DNA of 64,000 nt from Aromatoleum buckelii (lineage in GTDB: Bacteria > Pseudomonadota > Gammaproteobacteria > Burkholderiales > Rhodocyclaceae). Numbering within the stretch: the stretch's first letter is position 1; the number at the start of each line of letters is the position of its first letter. This document shows positions 36,346-46,072 of this stretch, in pieces. The stretch spans positions 496,001-560,000 of the forward strand of contig NZ_WTVH02000009.1 in assembly GCF_012910785.2 (NCBI RefSeq), written 5' to 3'. The notes below the pieces were generated by a model. That model was not told the DNA's origin. It made no database searches and saw only the letters and a program-made list of their open reading frames with translations. The translations under genes were made by a program, and so were the position numbers.

Positions 36346-37262
36346 AGGATGCGTTGCCACAGGATGGTGGGCCAGGTTTCGCGGCGATCCAACAGTACTT
36401 CCATGCGGACCACCGCGCTGCCGAAACCGGATCGCCCGATGACGGCGAAGTGACGGCTCCTGACGTCGAGCCCCGTCCCGGGGGCCTGCGCGCCGGCCGG
36501 CAGACGCGCCGAAAAATCCGCCAGATCGCGGAACCACGCGCGCTCGCGCTCGGCGACAAGGATGCGTGCGTCATTGAGTTCGAGATCGGCGACGACCGCG
36601 GCCAGCACTTCGGCCGGTGCGGTGTTGACGTTGATCCGGGTCGGCGCCGGCAGCGCAGTGACGAAAGGGGTGAGCCGATCGACGAGTGCTTCGTCGAAAC
36701 CGGCGACGAGGCGAAGCTCCGCTGCATCGAGCAGTGACCCGTTTCCCCCCGACGCGCGCAGGCCGGATGACGCTATTCCGTTTTTTTCCTCATTGGTCGT
36801 GCTGCCGCCGATCCAGTCGACGACGGCGTGGGCGAGCCGCCCGGCGTCTGCCGGCGCGACGCCGAGCGTTGCCAGCAGCCGCCCGAACTGCGCCAGCGCG
36901 ACCGGGTCGGCCTTGCCGTCGGGCATCAGATTGTTCAGGTTGAAAAGGCCGGAGCGGTCGTGGATCTCGCCGCCGACTTCGCCGTCGCCGACCGGCGTCG
37001 GTGGCACGCGCACTGCCCACATTTCGTGCGCGTGATCGACGTTCGTGCGCTTGAAATCGTCCGCCAGCACGTTGCGCGCCCAGTCCACTGCGCCGCGGGC
37101 GAGCAGCCGCGCCTGGGCCTGGTCCTGGCGGCCGGCGACGCTGTCGAGCGAGCGGCCGAAATCGCCGAGTAGCGCGGCCGTCAGTCCGGCGGCGAGCGCG
37201 ACGCTGAGCAGCGCAAGGATCACGGCCGCGCCGTGCTGGGAACCGGTGTCAGCGCAGCGCAT
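36342..37262 (-). CDS. gspK: Type II secretion system minor pseudopilin K
   Basis: This 306-residue minor pseudopilin caps the tip of the pseudopilus with GspI and GspJ. The N-terminal helix after the predicted peptidase site (QHG-AAVILALLSVALAAGL) is followed by the large GspK domain with INVNTAPAEVLAAV and DRSGLFNLNN. The glutamate at position 5 of mature pilins is absent, as usual for GspK. It overlaps gspJ by 14 bases and gspL by 4. Confidence 0.95.
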   Translation of the reverse strand: MRCADTGSQHGAAVILALLSVALAAGLTAALLGDFGRSLDSVAGRQDQAQARLLARGAVDWARNVLADDFKRTNVDHAHEMWAVRVPPTPVGDGEVGGEIHDRSGLFNLNNLMPDGKADPVALAQFGRLLATLGVAPADAGRLAHAVVDWIGGSTTNEEKNGIASSGLRASGGNGSLLDAAELRLVAGFDEALVDRLTPFVTALPAPTRINVNTAPAEVLAAVVADLELNDARILVAERERAWFRDLADFSARLPAGAQAPGTGLDVRSRHFAVIGRSGFGSAVVRMEVLLDRRETWPTILWQRIL

Positions 37263-37803
37263 ACAGGCGGGTCAGGGTGCCGGCCCCGGGCAGGTCGAGC
37301 TGCAGTTCGACGCCAGCGGGAACACTGCCGGGGCTGGACTCGGGCGGCCAGTGATCGAGCCATCCGGCGCTGCCGAGAAAGCGCCAGCGCACGGCGCTGA
37401 CCGTGTCGAGGAGCGTATTGACCCGGGGGGGGGCGTGCGCATCGCGTCCGGGCCAGCGCAGCCATTCGAAGCGCGCCCCTGCATGACGGAACGCGATGCG
37501 GCGCGGCGTATCCGCGGAGGACAGGCTGAGGAGCCGCAGTTCGCTGTCGTCGCCCCTGCGCTGCAGTTCGATCGCCGCAGCCCCGCCCGCGACCGGGCGG
37601 GGTGCGGCGAGCTGCTGCAGGTCGGTCTCGATGAGGTTCAGCGCGCGCTCGACTGCGCGCCAGCGTTCGAGCTCGCCACCGAGCCGCTGCCGGCTGTCGA
37701 TCAGTTGCGCCGTGCCGCGGTAAGTCAGCGTGCCGAGCACCGCGAACACCGCCAGCGCGACGATCAGTTCGATCAGCGTGAGTCCGTGCGGGCGGGGGGT
37801 CAT
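37249..37803 (-). CDS. gspJ: Type II secretion system minor pseudopilin J
   Basis: This 184-residue minor pseudopilin has a short leader (MTPRPHG) and then the class III signal helix LTLIELIVALAVFAVLGTLTYRG, including Glu5 of the mature chain. TAQLIDSRQRL and the C-terminal beta domain with VELQLDLP are typical of GspJ. It overlaps gspI by 4 bases and gspK by 14. Confidence 0.94.
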   Translation of the reverse strand: MTPRPHGLTLIELIVALAVFAVLGTLTYRGTAQLIDSRQRLGGELERWRAVERALNLIETDLQQLAAPRPVAGGAAAIELQRRGDDSELRLLSLSSADTPRRIAFRHAGARFEWLRWPGRDAHAPPRVNTLLDTVSAVRWRFLGSAGWLDHWPPESSPGSVPAGVELQLDLPGAGTLTRLYALR

Positions 37804-38168
37804 CGCAGCGGCCTGACGACGAAACCGGAAAACTCTGCAAGCGCGGCGGGTTCGGCTTCGCCGAACACTCGCACTTCGACGCGGCGGAACAGCGGGTTCG
37901 GCGTCGCGTGGACTTCTTCGCGCCACCGGTAGCTGCGGCCGGCCTGTATTGCCTGTCCTTCGTTGCGCCCGAGCGCCGGCCACGCCGCGGTCGCGCGCAG
38001 TTCGGCGAGGCGGTTTTGCGCGACCCAGCCGGCCAGCGTGCGCTCCTTGAGCGCTGCGCTCGACTGCGCGGTATTGCCGACCGCGCGCAGCGCCGAAGTC
38101 ATCGCGACCGCGAGGATCGCGAGCGCGACGACGCATTCGAGCAGCGTGAAGCCCTCGATGCGCTTCAC
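37800..38168 (-). CDS. gspI: Type II secretion system minor pseudopilin I
   Basis: This 122-residue minor pseudopilin nucleates the tip complex. Leader MKRIEG is followed by FTLLECVVALAILAVAMTSALRAV (peptidase site G-F, Glu5). The segment AGWVAQNRLAELRA is the GspI signature region. It overlaps gspH and gspJ by 4 bases each. Confidence 0.95.
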   Translation of the reverse strand: MKRIEGFTLLECVVALAILAVAMTSALRAVGNTAQSSAALKERTLAGWVAQNRLAELRATAAWPALGRNEGQAIQAGRSYRWREEVHATPNPLFRRVEVRVFGEAEPAALAEFSGFVVRPLR

Positions 38169-38686
38169 GCGTCACGCTCCCGTGCGCGCTGCTCGATGAC
38201 TGCCCCGGTTTCGCTGCCCGACAGCGTGATATCGCCTTCGGGAGTGTGCAGCACCAATTCGAAGCGCGGTGCGCGGGTGCCGAACACGAGGCGCTCGGCT
38301 GATCGGCCCTCGACGCGCAATTCCCAGTGCATCTGCTGCGGCAGGAGTTTTTCCGCGAACACGGGAGGCTCGTCGAACGCGACCCAGCGGCCGTCCGCGT
38401 CGAGGGTGCTGAAGCGATAGCCGTCCGGCAGCAACTCCATCGCGATCGGCCGGCCGCGCACCTGCGCGCGCTCGGCGCTGGCTTCCAGTACCCAGCGCAG
38501 GCGCTCGGCGGCGAACTCCGAATCCCGACCACGCAGCGCGTCGAGTCCGAGCGACGCCCCGGCGACGGCGATACCGATGACGATCATCACCACCAGCAGC
38601 TCGACGAGCGTGAAACCGCTCACCGTGTGGTGGCCGCACCGCCTCGCGGCGCGCCGCTCAGAGATTCCAGGAGCCGATGTCGGCAT
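38165..38686 (-). CDS. gspH: Type II secretion system minor pseudopilin H
   Basis: This 173-residue minor pseudopilin begins with an unusually long basic leader (24 residues, ending HHTVSG) before FTLVELLVVMIVIGIAVAGA. The body has the GspH domain (WVLEASAERAQVRGRPIAMELLPDGYRF). The ATG at 38686 overlaps the 3' end of gspG by 29 bases. No nearer ATG would leave a working leader, so the long leader is probably real. Confidence 0.92.
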   Translation of the reverse strand: MPTSAPGISERRAARRCGHHTVSGFTLVELLVVMIVIGIAVAGASLGLDALRGRDSEFAAERLRWVLEASAERAQVRGRPIAMELLPDGYRFSTLDADGRWVAFDEPPVFAEKLLPQQMHWELRVEGRSAERLVFGTRAPRFELVLHTPEGDITLSGSETGAVIEQRARERDA

Positions 38687-39101
38687 CGAAACCTTCGCCG
38701 CCGGGCGTGCCGTCCGCGCCCAGGCTCATCACATCAACGTCGCCCTGCAGCCCGGGATTGAGATACTGGTAGGGTGCACCCCAAGGATCGTTCGGCAGAC
38801 GTTCGAGGTAGGACTTCCAGTTGTCCGGCTGCGGCGCCGCAGCGGGGCGCTCGACGAGCGCCGGCAGGCCTTGTTCGTTGGTCGGGTAGCGGCGGTTGTC
38901 AAGCTTGTAGAGTTTCAGCGCCTGCATCAGCGAGGCGATGTCCTGCTTCGCGGCGACGACGCGGGCCTCGTCGGGCCGGCTCATGACGCGCGGCACGACC
39001 AGCGCGGCGAGCACGCCGAGGATGACGATGACGATCATCACTTCGATGAGCGTGAAGCCGCGGCAGCGGTGGCAGCGGGGGAGGGTGGAGCGGTGCGGCA
39101 T
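38658..39101 (-). CDS. gspG: Type II secretion system major pseudopilin G
   Basis: This 147-residue major pseudopilin makes up the shaft of the pseudopilus. Leader MPHRSTLPRCHRCRG precedes FTLIEVMIVIVILGVLAALVVPRVM. The calcium-site C-terminus GADGTPGGEGFDADIGSWNL and NDPWGAPYQYLNPG are diagnostic. It follows gspF by 7 bases. Confidence 0.97.
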   Translation of the reverse strand: MPHRSTLPRCHRCRGFTLIEVMIVIVILGVLAALVVPRVMSRPDEARVVAAKQDIASLMQALKLYKLDNRRYPTNEQGLPALVERPAAAPQPDNWKSYLERLPNDPWGAPYQYLNPGLQGDVDVMSLGADGTPGGEGFDADIGSWNL

Positions 39102-39108
39102 TGTTCGC

Positions 39109-40311
39109 TTACCTCAGCAGGGTGTTGATTTCGATGATCGGCTGCATCACCGCGAGCACGATCGCGAGCACCAGCGCGCCCATCGCGAGCAGCAGCGCGG
39201 GTTCGAGCAGGCTCGTCAGCACGGCGGTGCGGTTTTCCAGTTCCTGCTGCTGCAGCCGTGCGGCGCGTTCGAGCAGCTCGTCGAGGCGGCCGGTCGCTTC
39301 GCCGTTCGCGATCATGTGGATCAGCAGCGGCGGAAACGCCGCGGTGGCGCCGAGCGCGCGCGCGAGGCCGTGGCCTTCGCGCACGCGCTCGGCTGCGTCG
39401 CGCACCGCGTCCTGCAGCGGCAGGCGCGTCATCACTTCGCGGCCCGCGTCGAGCGCCGGCAGCAGCGGCACGCCGCTGCCGGTGAGGATCGCCAGCGTGC
39501 TCGCAAAGCGCGTCGCGTCGAGCGTGCGCAGATGGCGGCCGAGCACCGGCAGGCGCAGCAGCCGTGCGTCCCAGCGCCGTTGCACCGAAGAATTGCGCAG
39601 CAGCAGGCGGGCCCACAGCCCCAGGCCGCCGGTGCCGACGAGAACCAGCCAACCCCATTCGCGCAGGAAAGCGGACAGGCCGATCATCGCGCGCGTCAGG
39701 AGCGGCAGCGCCTGCCGGCTGTGCTGGAACACCGTGACCACCTGCGGCACCACGTAAGTCATCAGGCCGACCACGACGAGCAGCGCGACGGCCGCGACGA
39801 TCGCCGGGTACAGCAGCGCCTGCAGCGTCTTCTGGCGCAACGCGCTGCGCCGCTCGAGGTAGTCGGCGAGCTGCATCATCACGCCGGGCAGCTCGCCGGA
39901 CTGCTCACCCGCGGCGACCGAGGCGCGGTAGATCGTCGGGAACGCAGCCGGGTAGCGCTCGAGTGCGGCGCGCAGGCCGTAGCCGGCGAGGATCTCGGAG
40001 CGCACGCCGGCGAGGATCTGGCGCGTCGCTTCGCGCTCCGCCTGTTCGATCAGCGCGGCAAGCGACGCATCGACGGTGAGGCCGGATGCGAGCAGCGTCG
40101 CCCATTGGCGCGACAGCAGCGTGAGCTCGGCGTCACGCAGCCGGCCCGGCCTGCGTTGATGTCCGGTGGAACCGCGCACGTTCGCCACGTCCAGCGGATA
40201 CAGGCCGCGCTCGCGCAGCAGGCCGCGTGCGGCGCGGGCGGTATCGGCTTCGAGCACGCCGGCGCTTTCACGTCCGGCGTCATCGACGGCGCGGTAGCGG
40301 AACGCAGTCAT
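39109..40311 (-). CDS. gspF: Type II secretion system inner-membrane protein F
   Basis: This 400-residue polytopic platform protein has two repeated cytoplasmic GspF domains (about residues 65-185 and 270-390) and three membrane helices. MTAFRYRAVDDAGRESAGVLEADT is the usual N-terminus. SRQWATLLASGLTVDASLAAL and SGVPLLPALDAGREVM mark the two repeats. It lies 6 bases after gspE. Confidence 0.96.
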   Translation of the reverse strand: MTAFRYRAVDDAGRESAGVLEADTARAARGLLRERGLYPLDVANVRGSTGHQRRPGRLRDAELTLLSRQWATLLASGLTVDASLAALIEQAEREATRQILAGVRSEILAGYGLRAALERYPAAFPTIYRASVAAGEQSGELPGVMMQLADYLERRSALRQKTLQALLYPAIVAAVALLVVVGLMTYVVPQVVTVFQHSRQALPLLTRAMIGLSAFLREWGWLVLVGTGGLGLWARLLLRNSSVQRRWDARLLRLPVLGRHLRTLDATRFASTLAILTGSGVPLLPALDAGREVMTRLPLQDAVRDAAERVREGHGLARALGATAAFPPLLIHMIANGEATGRLDELLERAARLQQQELENRTAVLTSLLEPALLLAMGALVLAIVLAVMQPIIEINTLLR

Positions 40312-40317
40312 GGGGCG

Positions 40318-41787
40318 TCAGTCCTTCGTCACCCGCAGCAGCTCTTCGGCCGACGTGAGGCCGTCCGCGACGTACCGCAGGCCGTCATCGCGCAGGCTGC
40401 GCGTACCGGCGCAGCGGGCGTGGCCGCGCAGCTGCGCTTCGTCCGCGCCGTCATGGATCAGCCGCGCCAGGGCCTCGTCCGTGACGAGCAGTTCATAGAG
40501 GCCGCTGCGGCCGCTGTAGCCGGTGTGGCTGCAGGCGGGGCACGCGCGCGCGGTCCACAGCGTCGCCGGGCATGCATCGCCGAAGGCGGCAGCCGCTGCG
40601 GCGGTGGCCGGCGCCGTGTCGCGACATGCCGGGCACAGGCGGCGCACCAGCCGCTGCGCGAGCACGCCGCGCAAAGTCGAGGCGAGCAGGAACGGTTCGA
40701 CGCCCATGTCGACGAGGCGCGTGACGGCCGACGGCGCGTCGTTGGTGTGCAGCGTCGCGAGCACGAGATGGCCGGTGAGGCTCGCCTGCACCGCGATCTG
40801 CGCGGTTTCGAGGTCGCGGATCTCGCCGATCATGATGATGTCCGGGTCCTGGCGGAGGATCGCCCGCAGCGCCTTCGCGAACGTCAGGTCGATGCGCGGA
40901 TTGGCCTGGATCTGGCCGACGCCCGGCAGGTCGTATTCGACCGGGTCCTCGACCGTGACGATGTTCATCCGCGCGGCGTCCATCGACTGGATTGCCGCAT
41001 ACAGCGTCGTGCTCTTGCCGGAGCCGGTCGGCCCGGTCACGAGCACGATGCCATGCGGCTGGCCAAGCAGCGTGCCGAACGATGCGCGCGTGTCCGCAGC
41101 CATGCCGAGCGCGTCGAGCCCGAGCTGCGCGTTGCTCTTGTCGAGCAGGCGCAGCACGATGCGCTCGCCGTGCGTCGTCGGCAGCGTCGACACCCGCACG
41201 TCGACCTGGCGGCCAGCGAGCCGCAGGCCGATGCGACCGTCCTGCGGCAGGCGTTTTTCGGCGATGTCGAGGTTCGCCATGATCTTGATGCGCGACGCCA
41301 TCGCCGCGTGCAGGCCCCGATGCACTTCAACGATGTCGCGCAAGATGCCGTCGCGGCGCAGGCGCACCAGCGAGCGGCGCTCGTACGGCTCGATGTGGAT
41401 GTCCGAGGCGCCGTCCCGCACCGCCTGCGTCAGCAGCGCATTGATCATGCGGATGATCGGCGCGTCGTCCTGGCTGTCGAGAAGATCGGCGACCGCCGGC
41501 AGTTCGGTAATCAATTTGGACAGATCGACGTCCTGCCCTGCGTCGGCGATGACTTCGGCAGCGCTGCTGTCGGTGCCGTTGTATGCGTCGGCGAGCCGTG
41601 CCTCGAACACGGTGTGCGCGACGCGCGTGATCGAGACCGGGACGCCGAGCGTGCGGCGCACTTCGGCGAGCGCGGTGAGGCTTGCGTCGTCGCGCAGCAC
41701 GAGTTCGGCCGACGCATCGCTGCGGCCGGCGACGAGTATGCCGTGTGTGCTGGCAAAGCCGTATGGCAGGGGGGCGGCGTCAATCAC
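40318..41787 (-). CDS. gspE: Type II secretion system ATPase E
   Basis: This 489-residue hexameric secretion ATPase drives pseudopilus assembly. Walker [13 protein letters not shown] and Walker [13 protein letters not shown] are complete, as are the Asp box [18 protein letters not shown] and His box [10 protein letters not shown]. The zinc-binding CPAC / CPAC pair, 31 residues apart, is present near the C-terminus. I place the start at GTG 41787, overlapping the gspD stop by 4 bases (GTGA), giving [12 protein letters not shown]. It contacts GspL. Confidence 0.94.
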   Translation of the reverse strand: MIDAAPLPYGFASTHGILVAGRSDASAELVLRDDASLTALAEVRRTLGVPVSITRVAHTVFEARLADAYNGTDSSAAEVIADAGQDVDLSKLITELPAVADLLDSQDDAPIIRMINALLTQAVRDGASDIHIEPYERRSLVRLRRDGILRDIVEVHRGLHAAMASRIKIMANLDIAEKRLPQDGRIGLRLAGRQVDVRVSTLPTTHGERIVLRLLDKSNAQLGLDALGMAADTRASFGTLLGQPHGIVLVTGPTGSGKSTTLYAAIQSMDAARMNIVTVEDPVEYDLPGVGQIQANPRIDLTFAKALRAILRQDPDIIMIGEIRDLETAQIAVQASLTGHLVLATLHTNDAPSAVTRLVDMGVEPFLLASTLRGVLAQRLVRRLCPACRDTAPATAAAAAAFGDACPATLWTARACPACSHTGYSGRSGLYELLVTDEALARLIHDGADEAQLRGHARCAGTRSLRDDGLRYVADGLTSAEELLRVTKD

Positions 41788-43943
41788 GGGTTGACCCGTG
41801 CCGGACTCCGGCCCGGCTGCGCTGGGGTGGTGACGAAGGGCGCCGGCGCGAAGCGGCCGGGCGCGTGCGACACTGGGACGGCAGGGGCCGGGGTGCTGGG
41901 CGCGGGCAGCTCCGGCGGCGTGTTCTCGCCGCGCAGCAGCGCGTCCGGTGTGGCGACGTTGCGCTGCTGTCCGATGATGTAGTCGTAGCGCGCGTTGGTG
42001 ATCGTCGAGTAGCTGTCGCGGTCGCGCAGGATCACCGGCCGCAGGAACACGACGAGGTTCGTCTTCGTGCGCCGTCGCGTGTCGTAGCGGAACAGGCTGC
42101 CCGCGAACGGGATGTCGCCCAGCAGCGGCACTTTTTCCTCGCCGGAGCTGTAGTCGTCCTCGACCAGCCCGCCGAGCGCGATGATCGCGCCGTCGTCGAC
42201 GAGTACGGTCGACTGGATTGAACGCTTGTTGGTCGTCGGCCCGGCCGAGTCGTCGAGGGTCGGCACGACCGACGAGGCTTCCTGGTAGATGTCGAGCCGG
42301 ATCGCGCCGCCTTCGGAAATCTGCGGCCGCACCTCGAGGGTCAGGCCGACGTCGCGGCGTTCGATCGTCTGGAACGGATTCGCCGGCGTCGTGCCGCCGC
42401 CGGTATTGGTATATTGGCCGGTGATGAACGGTAGGTTGCGGCCGACGACGATCTTCGCCCCTTCGTTGTCGAGCGTGACCAGGCTCGGCGTCGACAGGAT
42501 GTTGGTGCGGCTGTCGGTTTCGAGAAAGCGCGCCAGCAGGCTGAGGTTGAAGACTTCGACCATCTGCCCGTTGATCGGAACTTTCACCGTGCCGCCGCCG
42601 AGCAGGAAGTTCATCCCCTTGCCGACCGAGCCGATGTTCTGCGCCGCGCCGATGATGTTCTGCCCGGCACCGCCGAAGTTCGTGCCGCCGAAAAAAGTCG
42701 AACTGCTGCCGGCGCCAGGGGTGTTCGCGCTCTGCCACTGGATGCCGAACTCGGCGGCGCGCTCGGTCGAGATCTCGGCGATTAGCGCCTCGATATACAC
42801 CTGCGCGCGGCGCCGGTCGAGCAGGTCGATGACGTGGCGCAGGTTGCGGTAGATCGCTTCTGGCGCGACGATGATGAGCGCGTTATTGACAGGATCGGCC
42901 TGGATCATGCCGCCGCGTTCGGAGGCGTTGCCCTGTTCCGGCGAGGGGCGATACGTCGCCGGAGCGAGGCCGGCGCCCTGCGTCGTCATGCGGTCGGGCG
43001 TCGACGCCCCCAGCGGTCCGGACGAGGCACTGCTGTCGCTCGTGGAGGATGCCGAACCGTCACCGGCAAGCGCGCCGTTCAGCGTCTGCGCGACTTTCGT
43101 CGCCTCGGCGTTCTTCAGGTAGACAACATGGATGTTGCCGCCTGCGCCGGGACGGTCGAGCGACGCGACGAGCTGGCGCAGCGCGCTGATGCGGGAGGGA
43201 TTTTCGGTTCTGACGAGCAGGCTGTTGGTGCGCGCATCGGGCACGACCTGCACGCGCTGGCTTGCATCCGCGGCGTTCGCCCCGCTGCCGTTCCCGGTTC
43301 CGTCGTTCATCAGGCGGTTCAGCGTCGCGGCCAGGTCGACCGCTGCCGCGTGCCTGAGTTCGAGCACGTGAACGTCGCCCTGCGGAACGTCCACCGAATC
43401 GATGATGCGTGCGATCCGTGCGACGTTGTCGGCATAGTCGGTCACCACCAGCACGTTGTTCGACGGGAAGGCGGTAACAGTGTTGTTCGGCGACACCAGC
43501 GGGCGCACGACAGCGAGCATCTGCGTGACCGATTCGTTGCGCATCGGGAAGACCTGCGTGACGAGGCTGTCGCCCCGTCCGCGCAGTACCTCCTTGCCGA
43601 CTGGCACGCCGTGCAGCTTGGCGTCGGCCTCGGGCACGATCTTCGTCACGCCCGGTCCTTCGACCGCGGTATAGCCCTGCAGCCGCAGCGCCGACAACAG
43701 GATCTGGTATGACAGGTCGCGCGACACCGGCGTGTTCGTGACGATGTTGAGCGTGCCCTTGACGCGCGGATCGATGAGGAAATTCTTCCCCGATATCTTG
43801 CCGATGGCCTTGATGACGGCGTCGATCTCGGCGTTCGCGAAATTCAGCGACACCGTCTCGTCCTGCGCGGTGAGCGCAAGCGGGGAAAGGGAAAGCAGGC
43901 CGAGCGTCAATAGCAGGCCGCGCGCGCGAGTCGTCAGGGTCAT
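41784..43943 (-). CDS. gspD: Type II secretion system secretin D
   Basis: This 719-residue outer-membrane secretin forms the exit channel. It has a signal peptide (residues 1-25, ending LTA-QDE), N0-N3 periplasmic domains ([16 protein letters not shown] in N0; two [18 protein letters not shown]-type repeats), and the secretin core with [34 protein letters not shown]. The N3 domain carries a Ser/Ala/Gly-rich insertion around residues 300-345. The C-terminal Pro/Ala-rich tail could be the pilotin (S) region. ATG 43943 gives the signal peptide. Confidence 0.96.
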   Translation of the reverse strand: MTLTTRARGLLLTLGLLSLSPLALTAQDETVSLNFANAEIDAVIKAIGKISGKNFLIDPRVKGTLNIVTNTPVSRDLSYQILLSALRLQGYTAVEGPGVTKIVPEADAKLHGVPVGKEVLRGRGDSLVTQVFPMRNESVTQMLAVVRPLVSPNNTVTAFPSNNVLVVTDYADNVARIARIIDSVDVPQGDVHVLELRHAAAVDLAATLNRLMNDGTGNGSGANAADASQRVQVVPDARTNSLLVRTENPSRISALRQLVASLDRPGAGGNIHVVYLKNAEATKVAQTLNGALAGDGSASSTSDSSASSGPLGASTPDRMTTQGAGLAPATYRPSPEQGNASERGGMIQADPVNNALIIVAPEAIYRNLRHVIDLLDRRRAQVYIEALIAEISTERAAEFGIQWQSANTPGAGSSSTFFGGTNFGGAGQNIIGAAQNIGSVGKGMNFLLGGGTVKVPINGQMVEVFNLSLLARFLETDSRTNILSTPSLVTLDNEGAKIVVGRNLPFITGQYTNTGGGTTPANPFQTIERRDVGLTLEVRPQISEGGAIRLDIYQEASSVVPTLDDSAGPTTNKRSIQSTVLVDDGAIIALGGLVEDDYSSGEEKVPLLGDIPFAGSLFRYDTRRRTKTNLVVFLRPVILRDRDSYSTITNARYDYIIGQQRNVATPDALLRGENTPPELPAPSTPAPAVPVSHAPGRFAPAPFVTTPAQPGRSPARVNP

Positions 43944-43956
43944 GGGCACGGGTAGG

Positions 43957-44454
43957 CTAGCGGTCCGGTTTTGCGGTGGTGGTGGCGACAGGGGGGGAGC
44001 TACCGGGCGATTGCGGCACTTCCAGATGGAGCGTCCTGGTGATGCCGCTGCGTTCGATCTCGACGCGGTCGGCATGGATCCGCGCGAGCCGGGTATCCGG
44101 TGCGAGCGTTTCCCCTTCGGTCGCGGGGATGACGCTGCCGCCTTCGGGTTTCAGCAGCGCGAAACCCCGGTCGCTACCGAATCCGGTCGCGATGCCGATG
44201 AGCGCGTATGCGGGGCTGTCGGTCGTCGCGCCGGAAGCGGTGCGCGTCTCGATGGCGAGCGGCGCGCTGTCGACGATCTTCCGTGCTGCCGTTGCCGGAT
44301 CGGCCGAGGAACGGAAGGTGGCCGAGATATTCCCGGGAGCGGCAAAAAGCAGGAAAGAATCCGCTGCGACCCACGCCGAAACCGATAATGCAGCGATCCA
44401 TGCGAACGTCGCCGGCCAGCGACCGAATCGCATGGAGAAAAAACGTTTGAGCAT
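43957..44454 (-). CDS. gspC: Type II secretion system protein C
   Basis: This 165-residue bitopic protein links the inner platform to the secretin. It has one N-terminal membrane helix (about residues 16-36) and a short periplasmic HR domain (YALIGIATGFGSDRGFALLKPEGGSVIPATEG). There is no C-terminal PDZ or coiled-coil domain, so it is short for a GspC, as also seen in several beta-proteobacteria. It is the first gene of gspCDEFGHIJKLMN; gspD starts 13 bases later. Confidence 0.88.
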   Translation of the reverse strand: MLKRFFSMRFGRWPATFAWIAALSVSAWVAADSFLLFAAPGNISATFRSSADPATAARKIVDSAPLAIETRTASGATTDSPAYALIGIATGFGSDRGFALLKPEGGSVIPATEGETLAPDTRLARIHADRVEIERSGITRTLHLEVPQSPGSSPPVATTTAKPDR

Positions 44455-44534
44455 CGGGAGCGACGTGCGGCCTTGAACGAAGGGCGCATATTACTCCTTC
44501 GTTTGCGCGTGCAGGAATACGGTAGAGAATGACG

Positions 44535-44559
44535 AAAAAAAGCCGCCCTGCAGGGCGGC
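44535..44559 (-). terminator. Rho-independent terminator of fbpA
   Basis: The perfect palindrome GCCGCCCTGCAGGGCGGC (44542-44559) is followed on the minus strand by seven T residues. It lies 27 bases after the fbpA stop and isolates it from the gsp operon. Confidence 0.9.
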
Positions 44560-44586
44560 CACGGTATCAGCAATACCGGATATCGT

Positions 44587-45606
44587 TTAGCGGAAACCGG
44601 CGCGGTCGTAGATGCGCTGGGCTTCGGCCGCGGTCTTGGCCAGATCGCCGACAGGCAGCCTATCCGCCTTGAAGTCGCCGAGCGCGTCGAGGGCAGGGTT
44701 CGTGACTTTCACGGTCTTGACCACCGGCCATTCATTGTTGCCGTCGGCGAAATACTTCTGCGCACTGTCGGACGCGAGGTATTCGAGGAACTTGACGGCG
44801 GCAGCCTTGTTCGGGGCGTGCTTCAGCATCCCGGCGCCGGAGATGTTGATGTGCGTGCCCCAGGTCTTCTGGTTCGGCCACACCGCGCCGATCTTCGCGA
44901 CAACGGCCTTGTCCTCTTCCTTCGTCGAATTCATCAGCCGCGCGAGGTAGTAGCTGTTCGCGATCGCGACACCGCACTCACCGGCGGCAACCGCCTTGAT
45001 CTGGTCGGTATCGCCGCCTTTCGGCGCGCGGGCGAAGTTCGCAACGAGATCGCGTGCCCACTTCTCGGTCTTCTCGGCCCCTTCGTGATTGATCATCGCA
45101 GCGCCGAGAGAAATGTTGTACGGATGGCTGCCGGAGCGCGTGCAGACCTTGCCTTTCAGCTCGGGGCTGGCAAGGCTGGCGTAGGTCTGGACCTGTTCGG
45201 GTTTCACCGTTTCCTTATTGTAGACGATCACGCGCGCGCGGGTCGAATACGAGAACCAGTTGTCGGTGCGCAGGTGGTCCGGGATCCGCTCTTCGAGCAT
45301 CTTCGACTTCACCGGGGCGAAGACGCCGAGCTCGTCGGCCTTTGCCAGGCGCGATGCGTCGACGGTGATGAACACGTCGGCCGGGCTGTTCGCGCCTTCA
45401 TTGCGGATCCGCTCCAGCAGCTCGTCTTCCTTGCCCTCGATGCGGTTGATCTTGATGCCGGTCTGCTTCGTGAAGTCCTGGTAGAGGGCTTCGTCGGTCT
45501 GGTAGTGACGGGCCGAGTAGAGGTTCAGCTCGTTGTCCGCCGCGTGCGCCTGGACAGCGACCAGGCCGAGGCCGATCAGGATGGAGGCAAGGAGGGTCTT
45601 CTTCAT
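44587..45606 (-). CDS. fbpA: Ferric iron ABC transporter, periplasmic binding protein
   Basis: This 339-residue periplasmic iron-binding protein of the FbpA/FutA type has a signal peptide ending near AHA-ADN. The N-terminal strand LNLYSARHYQTDEALYQDF and iron-ligand Tyr pair NSYYLARLMN are diagnostic, and SGSHPYNISLGAAMI is another conserved segment. It delivers Fe3+ to the FbpB/FbpC pair encoded about 12-14 kb upstream. It is divergent from the DUF2325 gene across a region with two Fur-type boxes and has its own terminator. Confidence 0.95.
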   Translation of the reverse strand: MKKTLLASILIGLGLVAVQAHAADNELNLYSARHYQTDEALYQDFTKQTGIKINRIEGKEDELLERIRNEGANSPADVFITVDASRLAKADELGVFAPVKSKMLEERIPDHLRTDNWFSYSTRARVIVYNKETVKPEQVQTYASLASPELKGKVCTRSGSHPYNISLGAAMINHEGAEKTEKWARDLVANFARAPKGGDTDQIKAVAAGECGVAIANSYYLARLMNSTKEEDKAVVAKIGAVWPNQKTWGTHINISGAGMLKHAPNKAAAVKFLEYLASDSAQKYFADGNNEWPVVKTVKVTNPALDALGDFKADRLPVGDLAKTAAEAQRIYDRAGFR

Positions 45607-45642
45607 GACTTGGCGCCTTTGTGTGTGATTCGACGTCGGCAT

Positions 45643-45712
45643 AATAACGATAACAATTCGCAGTTGCAATCCATTCGTATTAGCGGCAATATGGATGCGA
45701 ATAATTCTCAAC
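45643..45712. promoter_or_regulatory. Two Fur-type boxes between fbpA and the DUF2325 gene
   Basis: Box 1 (45643-45661) matches the Fur 19-mer GATAATGATAATCATTATC at about 13 of 19 positions and lies 37 bases upstream of the fbpA start. Box 2 (45694-45712) is centred on the palindrome GAAT-A-ATTC and reads TGCGAATAATTCTCA, one base off the TGAGAATNATTCTCA form. It lies 12 bases before the DUF2325 start. Iron-repressed divergent expression is the natural reading. Confidence 0.65.
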
Positions 45713-45724
45713 AAGGAGATTCGC

Positions 45725-46060
45725 ATGAACGCCCTGATCGTCGGCGCCGACCGCCTCGGCAACATCCCGGACGTCCTCGCGGGGTTCGGCATCCGCATCG
45801 CGGCACACGTCAGCGGGCGCGACAGCGCGCATCAGCGCCGCAGCGCACCGTTGCCGGCCGGCATCCAGATGGTGATCCTGTTTACCGATTTTCTCGGACA
45901 TAACGTGATGCAGCGTTTCCGCGAGGCCGCCAGCCGCGAAGGGGTGATGCTGGTGTGCTGCCGCCGGTCGGTATGCGCGCTGCAGCAGGCGCTTGGACGC
46001 CGCATCGAGCAGGCCGACTGCGAAGGCTGCCGGGGCGGTTGCGCGACGCGCAGGAAGTGA
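45725..46060 (+). CDS. DUF2325 protein, probably iron-regulated
   Basis: This 111-residue cytosolic protein has a Rossmann-like N-terminal half of the DUF2325 family (MNALIVGADRLGNIPDVLAGFGI, then QMVILFTDFLGHNVMQRFREAA). It ends with cysteine-rich tails: CCRRSVCAL and CEGCRGGC. The arrangement suggests metal binding, although no function is established for the family. ATG 45725 follows AAGGAG. A Fur-type box lies 12 bases upstream and fbpA is divergent, so it may serve iron uptake or use; this is inference. Confidence 0.85.
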   Translation: MNALIVGADRLGNIPDVLAGFGIRIAAHVSGRDSAHQRRSAPLPAGIQMVILFTDFLGHNVMQRFREAASREGVMLVCCRRSVCALQQALGRRIEQADCEGCRGGCATRRK

Positions 46061-46072
46061 GCGGGGCTGCCG

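Noticed and set aside
38938-41982. Plus-strand frame of 1014 codons over gspE-gspG
   Set aside because: It lies fully antisense to conserved gsp genes; Arg/His/Gln-rich low-complexity text without family features.
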